Shown here: piece by piece, positions 1-7,160 of the stretch
How positions within the stretch are numbered: the stretch's first letter is position 1
How the letters are laid out: each line of letters begins with the position of its first letter
Made by a program: the position numbers and the translations under genes
From: Acidobacteriota bacterium
Lineage (GTDB): Bacteria; Acidobacteriota; Terriglobia; 20CM-2-55-15
Assembly: GCA_003222755.1 (NCBI GenBank)
Contig: QHXA01000079.1
Span: forward strand, 1-11,486
Length of the DNA: 11,486 bases
Reading direction: 5' to 3'
Notes under the pieces: model-generated
The model's database searches: none
Told to the model about the DNA's origin: nothing
Seen by the model: the letters and a program-made list of their open reading frames with translations, nothing else

Positions 1-226
1 ATACGAATGGCGGAGGGGTCGGCGACATCCATTTCATGGACATCGATAAAAGGCAGACGGATGGAGGTCTTTCCATTGCCCGACCGATACTCAATGCCCG
101 ACGTGTCGATGCGCAGTTGTCCCGGTTCGTCTTTTTGCAGTGGCCTTGACCGCACGACCTCATATTGAAATTCCGTCTGTTGCGTTGCGGAACGCGGACT
201 TGAAGAAGTGGTAATAGCATGTACAT
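1..226 (-). CDS. 5' end of an unrecognised protein downstream of cusA; start and body lie in different frames
   Basis: This is the last gene of the efflux operon, cut by the left edge. A good ribosome binding site (AGGAG at 237-233, six bases from the ATG at 226) overlaps the cusA stop. The frame from that ATG gives a basic, low-complexity peptide that is open to the edge. The protein-like sequence lies in the frame one base short of it (codons beginning at 224). It reads TEFQYEVVRSRPLQKDEPG, then LRIDTSGIEYRSGNGKTS, then IRLPFIDVHEMDV, with alternating strand-like hydrophobicity resembling a small beta-rich (PH-like) fold. That frame has no ATG, GTG or TTG before its GTG around residue 23. 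I infer a single-base deletion or a sequence error near the 5' end. I do not recognise the family well enough to name it. The fold is a guess and the reading frame is uncertain. Confidence 0.5.
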   Translation of the reverse strand, partial: MYMLLPLLQVRVPQRNRRNFNMRSCGQGHCKKTNRDNCASTRRALSIGRAMERPPSVCLLSMSMKWMSPTPPPFV

Positions 227-235
227 ATAAATCTC

Positions 236-3200
236 CTACGTGACAGACGGCGCGGTTTCAGCCAGCCTGCGCATTTCGCGGCCCTTCCAGATCTCGTAAA
301 TGGCCGGATAAACGACTAACTCCAGAATGAATGAGGTGAAAATTCCTCCGATCATCGGAGCAGCGATTCTGCGCATCACGTCCGAACCCGCCCCGGTGGA
401 CCACATGATCGGAACGAGTCCCATAAACATGACCGCAACCGTCATGACTTTCGGTCGGAGGCGTTTCACGGCGCCATATTCAATAGCCGCTTTGAGATCG
501 TTAATGCTTCGCATCTGGCCCTTCGCCTTTCGTTCGTTGTAGGCCAGATCAAGATACAGCAGCATGAACACCGCGGTTTCCGCATCAACTCCCAATAAGG
601 CGATCAACCCCACCCACACCGCGATGCTCATGTTGTAGTTGAGGAGATAGAGAAGCCAGATCGCCCCGATTGCCGAGAAAGGAACGGCGAGCAGGATGAT
701 CACGGTTTTGACGAAGGAGCCAGTATTGAAGAAGAGCAGCAAAAAGACAATAAACAGCGTAATGGGCACGACAACCCAGAGACGCTCAACCACGCGCTGG
801 AGGTACTCGTATTGTCCACTCCAGACCAGGTGATAGCCCGGCGGCAACTGGACCTTGTCCGCCACCACTCGCTTCGCCTCTTCAACGTAACGTCCCATAT
901 CGCGGCCGGTCACATCGACATACACGAAACCCGCCGGGAACCCCTCTTCGTTTTTGATCATCGATGGTCCCGTTCTCAACGTGATATCGGCGAGTTGTGT
1001 GATTGGTACCTGAGCGCCACCGGCCGTAGAGACGAGAACTCTATTCAGATTCGGTATGTCGGCTCGAAAATCGCGTGAGTAGCGAACATTGACGGGATAT
1101 CGCTCTCGGCCTTCGACAGTCGTCGTCACTGTGGCGCCGCCGATTGCCGATTCGATGACGTCCTGAACTTCTCCAACCGAGAGGCCATAGCGGGCGGCTT
1201 CCTCACGCCGGACCTGAAAATCGAGATAGTAGCCGCCGCTGACACGCTCGAAGAACGCGCTGCGCGTGCCCGATATCGGTTGCAGCACCTTTTCAAGCTG
1301 CAGTCCAATCTTGTCGATCGTGTCGAGATCCGGGCCAAGAACTTTGATGCCGACCGGGGTCCGAATTCCGGTTGTGATCATGTCGATGCGCGTTCGGATC
1401 GGAAAGAGCCAGGCGTTTGCAAAAGTGGGAATCTGGACCGTCCGATCCATTTCTTCGATGAGCTGCTCCCAGCCGATCGGTCCATCCTCCGGCCAGATGC
1501 GGCGAAGCGGCGGCTTTATGAATGCCGGACTCCACCGCGAATACCAACGATCTCTGTGCATTTGCCTCCACTCCTTCTCCGGTTTCAGCACTACGGTCGT
1601 TTCGACCATGCTCATGGGCGCCGGATCCGTGGCGGTCTCGGATTTCCCAATCTTTCCGAACACGCTTTGAACTTCCGGAAACTGCATCAAGAGTTTGTCT
1701 TGAATCTGAAGGTACCTTGCGGCTTCAGTTACCGAGATGCCGGGCAAAGTGATCGGCATGTATAGGATCGTGCCCTCATTCAGCGGAGGCATGAATTCAG
1801 AACCGAGCCGTAAGTACACGGGAACCGTTATCGCAACGAGCAGGAGTGCAGCCGTAATCACGAGCCATTTGTGATTCAACACGAACCGCACGACCGGATG
1901 GTAAATACGCATCAGCGGACGGCTCACCGGATGGTTTTCTTCGCTGTGAATTCTGCCAACGAGGATCGCATTGGCCACTCTCGCGAGCCATCGCGGCCGA
2001 AACGCGAAAGGCTGGGTCCGCATGAACAAAAGGCGCATCGCGGGATCCAAAGTAATGGCGAGAAAGGCCGCAATCGCCATCGAGAAGTTCTTCGTGAATG
2101 CAAGCGGCTTGAAAAGTCGTCCTTCCTGATATTGAAGGGCGAAGATGGGCATAAATGAGACGGCTATCACCAGTAGAGAAAAGAAGCTGGGACCTCCGAC
2201 TTCCTTCACCGCATCAATGATCACACGCTGCGCGCTGCCGTGGCGCCCTTCCGCTTCCCAGTGCTCGAGCTTTTTGTGGGTCTGCTCGACAACGACAATC
2301 GCGGCGTCCACCATCGCGCCAATGGCAATAGCAATGCCACCGAGGGACATGATGTTGGATGTAATGCCGCCGGCATACATCGGAACGAAGGCAAGGATGA
2401 CAGCGATTGGGATCGTGATGATCGGAATAATCGCGCTCGGAAGGTGCCACAGAAAGATCAGGATGACGAGACTGACGATGATCAGCTCTTCAATGAGAGT
2501 GCGCTTGAGCGTATCAATGGAACGCGCGATGAGATCGGAACGATCATACGTCACGACCACGTCAACACCCTGGGGCAGACTGGTTCGGACTTCCTCGATT
2601 TTCCGCTTAACGGCCTGAATGACGTTCATCACGTTTTGGCCGTAGCGAACGACGACTATACCGCCGGTGACTTCGCCTTCACCGTTGAACTCGGCGACGC
2701 CACGCCGCATGTCCGGTCCCAGTTCGACACGCGCAACGTCGCTGATAAGGATCGGCGTACCTTTTCCATCAGTGCCGAGCGGCAGTTTTTCGATGTCGTG
2801 AACGGTCTGAATGTAGCCACGCCCCCGGACCAGATACTCTTTGCCGGTGAACTCGACAACGCGGCCGCCGACTTCGCTATTGCTGTCGTGAATCACCTGC
2901 ATCAGTTTGTTGATTGGGATTCCGTACACTCGCAGCTTGTTCGGATCGACGTTGACCTGGTATTGCTTGACGAACCCGCCCACGGTCGCAACTTCCGCCA
3001 CACCCGGTACGCTCTCCAGCCAATACCGCATGTACCAGTCATTGAATGAACGCAATTGAGCCAGATTGTTTGTTCCGGTTTTATCCACGAGTGCGTACTG
3101 AAATGCCCAACCAACACCCGTTGCATCCGGCCCAAGCCGCGGCGAGACGCCCTCGGGAAGCTTGCCTCCGATTTTGCTCATGTATTCGAGCACGCGGCTG

Positions 3201-3520
3201 CGGCCCCAGTAGATGTCGGTGCCTTCCTCGAAAATCACGTATACATAGGAGAAGCCATAATCGGAAATTCCGCGCACGGCACTGACGCGCGGCGCCGCCA
3301 ACATTGCGGACACGACGGGGTACGTGATCTGGTCCTCGACGAGGTTGGGACTTCGGCCGGGCCATTCCGTGTAGATGATCACTTGCGGATCGGAGAGATC
3401 CGGAATCGCGTCGAGCGGGATCTGACGCATGGAATACAAGCCGGCAAACACCAGCATCGCAACGAGGATGATGACAATGCCGCGATTGTCGCCGCAGTAT
3501 TCAATGATTCGATTGATCAT
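236..3520 (-). CDS. cusA: CusA-type heavy-metal RND efflux pump (Cu(I)/Ag(I))
   Basis: Inner-membrane proton-driven pump of the HME-RND family. With a CusB adaptor and a CusC channel it expels Cu(I)/Ag(I) from the periplasm. The 1094 residues have the full RND layout: TM1 at about 14-34, a first periplasmic loop, TMs 2-6 at about 343-495, TM7 near 552-570, a second loop, and the last TMs from about 914. GAMVDAAIV carries Asp405, the TM4 proton-relay position of E. coli CusA. The three Met of the E. coli CusA metal site (573, 623, 672) correspond to M588 (ILYMP), M638 (MSMVE) and M714 (RIDM), which favours Cu/Ag over Zn/Co/Cd. LGPDATGVGW and TGAGSDVM are also family motifs. There is an extra stretch of about 27 residues at 650-680 relative to E. 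coli. The ATG start is 21 bases after the cusB stop with only a weak GA-rich binding site. Family assignment is very secure, and the substrate is inferred. Confidence 0.96.
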   Translation of the reverse strand: MINRIIEYCGDNRGIVIILVAMLVFAGLYSMRQIPLDAIPDLSDPQVIIYTEWPGRSPNLVEDQITYPVVSAMLAAPRVSAVRGISDYGFSYVYVIFEEGTDIYWGRSRVLEYMSKIGGKLPEGVSPRLGPDATGVGWAFQYALVDKTGTNNLAQLRSFNDWYMRYWLESVPGVAEVATVGGFVKQYQVNVDPNKLRVYGIPINKLMQVIHDSNSEVGGRVVEFTGKEYLVRGRGYIQTVHDIEKLPLGTDGKGTPILISDVARVELGPDMRRGVAEFNGEGEVTGGIVVVRYGQNVMNVIQAVKRKIEEVRTSLPQGVDVVVTYDRSDLIARSIDTLKRTLIEELIIVSLVILIFLWHLPSAIIPIITIPIAVILAFVPMYAGGITSNIMSLGGIAIAIGAMVDAAIVVVEQTHKKLEHWEAEGRHGSAQRVIIDAVKEVGGPSFFSLLVIAVSFMPIFALQYQEGRLFKPLAFTKNFSMAIAAFLAITLDPAMRLLFMRTQPFAFRPRWLARVANAILVGRIHSEENHPVSRPLMRIYHPVVRFVLNHKWLVITAALLLVAITVPVYLRLGSEFMPPLNEGTILYMPITLPGISVTEAARYLQIQDKLLMQFPEVQSVFGKIGKSETATDPAPMSMVETTVVLKPEKEWRQMHRDRWYSRWSPAFIKPPLRRIWPEDGPIGWEQLIEEMDRTVQIPTFANAWLFPIRTRIDMITTGIRTPVGIKVLGPDLDTIDKIGLQLEKVLQPISGTRSAFFERVSGGYYLDFQVRREEAARYGLSVGEVQDVIESAIGGATVTTTVEGRERYPVNVRYSRDFRADIPNLNRVLVSTAGGAQVPITQLADITLRTGPSMIKNEEGFPAGFVYVDVTGRDMGRYVEEAKRVVADKVQLPPGYHLVWSGQYEYLQRVVERLWVVVPITLFIVFLLLFFNTGSFVKTVIILLAVPFSAIGAIWLLYLLNYNMSIAVWVGLIALLGVDAETAVFMLLYLDLAYNERKAKGQMRSINDLKAAIEYGAVKRLRPKVMTVAVMFMGLVPIMWSTGAGSDVMRRIAAPMIGGIFTSFILELVVYPAIYEIWKGREMRRLAETAPSVT

Positions 3521-3541
3521 CGATTTGTTCTCTTCACGCCG

Positions 3542-4195
3542 TTACCTGGCCGTTATCGTGGTTTTGGCGCTTCCAATCACTTGCCCGTTCTTCTTCGCCG
3601 TGACCGTGGTTTCCCACGTCCACGCCATTAAGAATTGGATTGCTCCGGAATAGACTCCACCGCCTTCATCTGTGAGTGCTGCATTCGAACTCATCGGCGG
3701 CATATTCCCCATCTGCGGCATGAACAGACCGACCTCCACTTCAGCACCCTCGATCGGCTTGCCAGAAGAGTCCTTGAGTCGCAGGCGGATACTGTTGCTG
3801 CCGGGCTTCGCGGTCTTGGGCTCGAGAACCTCGACCTGAAGAGTTTGCGCGCCAGGAACTGGTGCGCCGACCGGCACACGCGACGCTTCGCCCATATTTG
3901 CGAAGGCGCCCTTCAGCTGACTCTCCGAATCGAGGATGAAATTCGCCGATGTTACAACCTGCTCGCCAGCCTTCAATCCGCTTTCGATCGCGTAAACGTC
4001 CTCGGTGCGGGCGCCAACCTTGATCTGACGCGGCTCAAAATAACCTTGTCCTTTATCGACGAAAACATATTGCTGCGTTCCGGTGTCGAGGACGGCGTCT
4101 GCCGGCACGGCGAGTTGTCGTCCAAGCGGTATGCTCAAATTAAAGTTCACAAACATGTCTGGTTTGAGTGCCAGGTCAGGATTCGGGAATTCCAT
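3542..4195 (-). CDS. cusB: 3' part of frameshifted cusB: adaptor beta-domain plus C-terminal FixH/YtkA-like domain
   Basis: This frame carries the C-terminal half of the CusB-like adaptor. It starts in mid-domain: MEFPNPDLALKPDMFVNF is the usual strand and loop of the beta-barrel domain, which normally follows the DPKTR motif that ends the upstream frame. The frame stays open to 4285, but codons before about 4220 are not adaptor-like. After the membrane-proximal domain (to about residue 100 counted from this ATG) comes a linker. Residues 117-217 then form a beta-sandwich-like FixH/YtkA-type domain with four Met spaced three apart (M159, M162, M165, M168; MPQMGNMPPM), a plausible soft-metal site. 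The domain is complete and ends 21 bases before cusA. The ATG at 4195 has only a weak GAG upstream and lies 17 bases upstream of the stop of the other frame, so coupled reinitiation is possible but unproven. The simpler reading is that this is the tail of one interrupted gene. Confidence 0.8.
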   Translation of the reverse strand: MEFPNPDLALKPDMFVNFNLSIPLGRQLAVPADAVLDTGTQQYVFVDKGQGYFEPRQIKVGARTEDVYAIESGLKAGEQVVTSANFILDSESQLKGAFANMGEASRVPVGAPVPGAQTLQVEVLEPKTAKPGSNSIRLRLKDSSGKPIEGAEVEVGLFMPQMGNMPPMSSNAALTDEGGGVYSGAIQFLMAWTWETTVTAKKNGQVIGSAKTTITAR

Positions 4196-5132
4196 CGGTA
4201 GCTCGCGTTTTGGGATCGAGTGTCGGGGATATGAATACAACACGGCCTTGCCGCTTATTGAGATTCGAGCTGTACGGCAGCTCAATCTGGACCATCTGAC
4301 CGGATCTCAGAAGAGGCAAGTCGGATTCGTATACTTGCCCAAGGACCCACACGCGGGAGAGGTCGACGATTGTGTACAGGTCCATCTCTGGCGTGACATA
4401 CCTGCCGTGATGGTAGGCCTGCCGTTCCGTCACTACTCCGCTGACGGGAGAGTGGATGGCGAGAGCACGTTTGACCTCGCCTTGTTTTTCGAGCGCTTCG
4501 ATTTCGGATGGAGCAATGTCCCACAACAGCAGCCGTTGCCGCGCCGCTTCGAGCAAATTATTGGAACCGCCGGAGACCCATGGAAATGCGCTGTCTTTCA
4601 AGACCGCGTTGGATTTGAGGGCAAGCAGATACTCCTGCTGAGTGGCGACAAGATCCGGACTGTAGATCGTGAACAGTGGCTCGCCCACCTTGACGGATTT
4701 GCCGACGTAATCGGCAAAGACTTCTTCGACAAAGCCGGAAACCCTCGTATGGATATGGGCGATTTTCGTTTCGTCATACGCAACCCGGCCAACGGTCCGG
4801 ATTTCTTTGACAAGCGACTTCATTTCGGCGGACGCGAGTTTTACGCCGATGAGTTGTTGTCGTTCCGGCGCAATGTAGATTTGTCCGATGGAAGCGCCTG
4901 CAGCGGGGGACGGATTGGAATTCTGATTCCCCATCGTCATGCCAGGCATGGTTGCCGGAGCATCGCCCTTCCGCACACTGTCGCCTGTGCCGGCTGCTTC
5001 GGAAAAATTCCATTTATAGAAATAGAGCCCCAAGCCCGCTGCGACAATAAACCCGAGCAGGATGAACCAGAGTTTTCGCCGGGTTCCGTGCGGAGTCACC
5101 GTTTCACGAATCTCTTCATTTGGCTCAGTCAT
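4176..5132 (-). CDS. cusB: 5' part of frameshifted cusB: periplasmic adaptor (membrane fusion protein) of the Cus efflux system
   Basis: Periplasmic adaptor that links CusA to the outer-membrane channel and hands Cu(I)/Ag(I) to the pump. The 318 residues show a short cytoplasmic tail, one N-terminal membrane segment (about 21-38), and a linker with a Met cluster (TMPGMTMGNQ, M62, M65, M67) of the kind CusB uses to bind Cu(I). The barrel-sandwich half follows, with HIHTRVSGFVEEVFADYVGK and then EPLFTIYSPDLVATQQEYLL, the typical CusB signature. After it come the helical hairpin (190-215), the second lipoyl half (IHSPVSGVVTERQAYHHGRY) and the start of the beta-barrel. It ends abnormally just after DPKTRA with six foreign residues and TGA. 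Adaptors of this family continue for about 200 more residues, and these are found in the next frame. The ATG overlaps the cusC stop by 8 bases, indicating translational coupling. Confidence 0.9.
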   Translation of the reverse strand: MTEPNEEIRETVTPHGTRRKLWFILLGFIVAAGLGLYFYKWNFSEAAGTGDSVRKGDAPATMPGMTMGNQNSNPSPAAGASIGQIYIAPERQQLIGVKLASAEMKSLVKEIRTVGRVAYDETKIAHIHTRVSGFVEEVFADYVGKSVKVGEPLFTIYSPDLVATQQEYLLALKSNAVLKDSAFPWVSGGSNNLLEAARQRLLLWDIAPSEIEALEKQGEVKRALAIHSPVSGVVTERQAYHHGRYVTPEMDLYTIVDLSRVWVLGQVYESDLPLLRSGQMVQIELPYSSNLNKRQGRVVFISPTLDPKTRATDGIPES

Positions 5133-6384
5133 GAGTTAGCTCCATTCCAATCAATGGCTCGAGTTCAGCGAGCGCTTGCTCGTGCTTCGTTAATTCCTGG
5201 TAGTACTGCATCTCGTAATTCAGCAGGGTGATCGAGTTATTGAGCAGCGTGAGGAAGTCTACGTTTCCTACCTCATAGCCCGAGAGCGCCGACTCCAAGG
5301 CCGTTGAGGACTGGGGAATGATTCCGGACTCATAGAGAGCCAAGAGCTTTTCGCTTGTCATTGCAGTGAAGTACTTGTCTTTAGCTGCAAAGACCAGGTC
5401 CTGGCGCATTGCCTGATAGTTTTCTCTGGCTTCCTGAAGGCGGGCTTGCGCTTCCTCGACACCAAGCCGTTGCTTGCGCGAAAAATAGACGGGCAGCTTT
5501 ATCTCTGCCGTCGCCATGTAGTAGTCCGGAAACTGCGAGGCGGTCTTCTGCCACTGCGCACTGAAATTGAAATCGGGCCGATATTCTTTGCGGGCACGGT
5601 CGATGGCAACAGCTCTGCTTTGAACCATCGCCTGGTTCGCTTGCAGTCGCGGGGAGGCGCTTTCGACCATTTGAAGGATCGATTCCAGCTTAAGCGGCAA
5701 GGGCGTTTTTCGAAGGTCAGCCGGCCGGCCGAGTGGAATCTCGGAGTTTAGTAGGGACCGAATTCGTGCCTCTGCGAGGAGCTTTTTTTGGTCGAGAATT
5801 TCTAATCGTTGAGCGAGGCCTGAAACTTCGACCTGCGCCTTCAGCACATCGGGTTGTATGCCTTTGCCTACGGCGTAGCGTGCTCTGGCAATCTGCTCGA
5901 ATCGATCTAACAGATCGCGGTTCTTCGTCGTGATGTCGATGGCCTTCGTTACGAAATACCAGTCATAGTATGCAGTCTTAAGTTGAGACATCTTTTCCAA
6001 AACGATCGACTTGTAATTCTGTCGTTCACTGTCGGCTTCACGCTGCGCTTCCTCGGCGGCGAGGGCCAGCTTGCCGGGGAACGGAATTTCCTGTGAAATG
6101 CCAATCCCGCGATACGCAAACTCGCTGACGTTCAAGCTCGAAAACGGCTGCCCGACACCAAAATTGACCAACGTGAGTTTTGGTTCAGGCAGAGTACTCA
6201 CCTGTGACGGCCGCTTCGTCGCCGCCTCAAACCGAAAGTGCGCGGCGCGGATTTCCGGATTGCTCTTTTCAAGTTGCTCAAGGAGTTGTTGAAGCGATGT
6301 AACGGGCTGTTGTTGAGCAACGGCCGTTTCCGCAAGCGCCATTACGAGACACACGGTGAGAACAAGACGAGGTCTGCCGAGCAT
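5125..6384 (-). CDS. cusC: CusC/TolC-family outer-membrane efflux channel
   Basis: Outer-membrane factor that should form the trimeric exit duct for the CusBA pump. The protein has 419 residues, usual for the family. It has an N-terminal signal peptide ending at about AVAQQ, then two OEP repeats rich in long helices (around 120-215 and 305-365). Family-typical segments are SNPEIRAA, GISQEIPFPGKLALA, the KTAYYDWYFVTKAI helix, GKGIQPDVLKAQVE, and EYRPDFNFSAQW at the second strand region. I place the start at the ATG at 6384 because GGGAGG lies four bases upstream. A TTG at 6396 in the same frame would put the binding site inside the gene. Its stop overlaps the cusB start (ATGACTGA). Assignment to CusC rather than another TolC relative rests on the operon partners, because substrate is not readable from the channel itself. 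Confidence 0.92.
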   Translation of the reverse strand: MLGRPRLVLTVCLVMALAETAVAQQQPVTSLQQLLEQLEKSNPEIRAAHFRFEAATKRPSQVSTLPEPKLTLVNFGVGQPFSSLNVSEFAYRGIGISQEIPFPGKLALAAEEAQREADSERQNYKSIVLEKMSQLKTAYYDWYFVTKAIDITTKNRDLLDRFEQIARARYAVGKGIQPDVLKAQVEVSGLAQRLEILDQKKLLAEARIRSLLNSEIPLGRPADLRKTPLPLKLESILQMVESASPRLQANQAMVQSRAVAIDRARKEYRPDFNFSAQWQKTASQFPDYYMATAEIKLPVYFSRKQRLGVEEAQARLQEARENYQAMRQDLVFAAKDKYFTAMTSEKLLALYESGIIPQSSTALESALSGYEVGNVDFLTLLNNSITLLNYEMQYYQELTKHEQALAELEPLIGMELTHD

Positions 6385-6424
6385 GAATCCTCCCAAAAGA
6401 TAGTTGAAGAGAGTTTGGAAATGA

Positions 6425-6440
6425 GCTGGAGCTATCCAGC
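6425..6440. other. Short hairpin between the small Cys-rich gene and cusC
   Basis: GCTGGA (6425-6430) and TCCAGC (6435-6440) are perfect inverted repeats around a 4-base loop. They lie in the 64-base gap between the Cys-rich gene stop and the cusC start. No T-run follows on the minus strand, so it is not a convincing terminator. It could tune cusC expression or mRNA stability, or be chance. Confidence 0.3.
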
Positions 6441-6448
6441 GGGAGGAA

Positions 6449-6808
6449 TCAGATTAGGAGAGGCGTGAATAAAGTCTTAAGCCCGGATGGAGGTGCGTGA
6501 AGCGTCGCATCCACGGAGGACTTGGCATCAAGTTTCAGAATCGGTCCAGCAAGTGAGTCTGCGGGAAAATCAAGATGTTGAACTGAACGTTGTGTGGATT
6601 GTTGCGGTGCTGTTTGGATGTACTTAGCAGGGGAAACGGGACGATTGCAGCAAGAATCCATCTGAGCCGCAGACGCCAAGGGGCAATTCTCTTTGAGGCA
6701 GCACTCCGCGGCTTTTGCGTCGGCGAATGCGAGATTCACGCAATCTCCTGTGTTCACGAGAAGAATTGCCAAGCCGAGTATTGCCGCGACCATGTTCAGC
6801 TGTTTCAC
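6449..6808 (-). CDS. Small secreted Cys-rich protein at the head of the cus operon; function unknown
   Basis: An exported protein of about 119 residues. It begins with a Lys and then a hydrophobic stretch (MVAAILGLAILLV) with probable cleavage near AFADA. The mature part has a compact cysteine cluster: C36, C37, C42, C53, C54 (CC-x4-C-x10-CC), with one further Cys inside the leader region. The rest is Gln/Ser-rich and ends in a hydrophobic tail after a Pro pair (HAPPSGLKTLFTPLLI). I chose the GTG at 6808 because it gives the most natural signal peptide. The GTG at 6835 and the ATG at 6793 are alternatives, and none has a clear ribosome binding site. Position 64 bases upstream of cusC in the same direction, together with the cysteine pairs, suggests a periplasmic soft-metal-binding or sensing accessory. 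That role is inferred from context, as I do not recognise a named family. Confidence 0.7.
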   Translation of the reverse strand: MKQLNMVAAILGLAILLVNTGDCVNLAFADAKAAECCLKENCPLASAAQMDSCCNRPVSPAKYIQTAPQQSTQRSVQHLDFPADSLAGPILKLDAKSSVDATLHAPPSGLKTLFTPLLI

Positions 6809-6893
6809 TATGTATAAAGTGGACGAGAGGTACACAGGATGTCAAGGCCGATTCAGCCGCGTCGCTTGCGGATACCGGGGCGTGCAAGCAGTT

Positions 6894-6899
6894 TGGACA
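6894..6899. repeat. Left copy of putative 6-bp target-site duplication (TGGACA)
   Basis: TGGACA abuts the left inverted end of the element at 6900 and recurs in the same orientation at 7118-7123. Removing the element and one copy would restore a continuous TTTGGACAAAG. A 6-bp match by chance at both exact edges is unlikely, but the copy number across the genome is unknown. Confidence 0.6.
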
Positions 6900-6932
6900 T
6901 TTGCGCACGCCGGAGGCGTGCTGGGAAATTAG

Positions 6933-6963
6933 CCAGGGGTACGCGTTTTGTGCGTACCCCTGG
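6933..6963. repeat. Perfect 12-bp hairpin inside the mobile element
   Basis: CCAGGGGTACGC (6933-6944) and GCGTACCCCTGG (6952-6963) pair perfectly around a 7-base loop (GTTTTGT). It is part of the repeat element. In RNA from either strand it would be a very stable stem, but no T-run follows. Confidence 0.8.
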
Positions 6964-6987
6964 ACTGCGTAGAAAGGTTAGGAATCG

Positions 6988-7036
6988 CACCCTGAAAGGG
7001 TGTCGCGGACTCCTCGCACCCTTTTCAGGGCGCGGC
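6988..7036. repeat. Paired hairpin arms around CCCTGAAAGGG inside the mobile element
   Basis: CACCCT-GAA-AGGGTG (6988-7002) folds on itself. It is also nearly complementary to CACCCTTTTCAGGG downstream (about 7017-7030). The segment can therefore form either a local hairpin or a longer stem enclosing TCGCGGACTCCTCG. It belongs to the repeat element. Confidence 0.65.
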
Positions 7037-7054
7037 TGTCTTGGTTTCAGATAA

Positions 7055-7083
7055 CCGGGGGTTGCGCTCGCTTAACCCCTCGG
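7055..7083. repeat. Imperfect hairpin near the right end of the mobile element
   Basis: CCGGGGGTT (7055-7063) pairs with AACCCCTCGG (7074-7083) with one mismatch or bulge around the loop GCGCTCGCTT. Its right flank GGCTAATTTCC mirrors GGAAATTAGCC on the left side of the element. Confidence 0.6.
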
Positions 7084-7117
7084 CTAATTTCCTGACACGC
7101 CTCCGGCGTGCGCAAAA

Positions 7118-7123
7118 TGGACA
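7118..7123. repeat. Right copy of putative 6-bp target-site duplication (TGGACA)
   Basis: TGGACA directly follows the right inverted end of the element and matches the left flank at 6894-6899 in the same orientation. Confidence 0.6.
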
Positions 7124-7160
7124 AAGTTGAACTATCATATTCCCGTTCGACTGGCCAGCG

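Larger units (their letters stand above)
6900..7117. mobile_element. 218-bp MITE/REP-like non-autonomous element with inverted ends and internal hairpins
   Basis: The left end (6900-6920, TTTGCGCACGCCGGAGGCGTG) and the right end (7096-7117) are inverted repeats matching over 21 bases, with one extra A on the right. The match continues imperfectly inward through GGAAATTAGCC (left) and GGCTAATTTCC (right). Each end is also a small palindrome (CACGCC-3 nt-GGCGTG). The core contains further hairpins and no credible gene. The sequence TGGACA lies directly outside both ends (6894-6899 and 7118-7123), as expected for a target-site duplication. The REP-like palindromic ends recall RAYT-mobilised repeats, but those do not normally duplicate their target, so a DDE-transposase MITE fits better. 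Confidence 0.75.

Noticed and set aside
2240..3049. Plus-strand open frame (269 codons) opposite cusA
   Set aside because: It is the shadow of strongly conserved CusA sequence. The peptide is rich in Asp, Asn and His with no domain pattern.
4083..5231. Long plus-strand open frame (382 codons) opposite cusB
   Set aside because: It is antisense to clear CusB sequence in both frames, has no ribosome binding site, and its composition mirrors the other strand. It is also open across the frameshift only because the opposite codons are GC-rich.
6388..6396. TTG at 6396 as the cusC start
   Set aside because: The GGGAGG binding site would lie within the coding sequence, and the ATG at 6384 fits both that site and the signal peptide.
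6811..6845. Minus-strand TTGACA (6845-6840) with TATACA (6816-6811) as a cus promoter
   Set aside because: The spacing is 23 bases (21 to TTTATA), well outside 16-18. The start would also fall inside or at the first codons of the small gene.
6839..7054. Short Arg-rich plus-strand frame across the repeat element
   Set aside because: It reads through palindromic hairpin DNA and has no ribosome binding site or protein-like pattern.
6898..7120. CRISPR array
   Set aside because: The repeats are inverted hairpin arms, not regularly spaced direct repeats, and there are no spacers of constant length.
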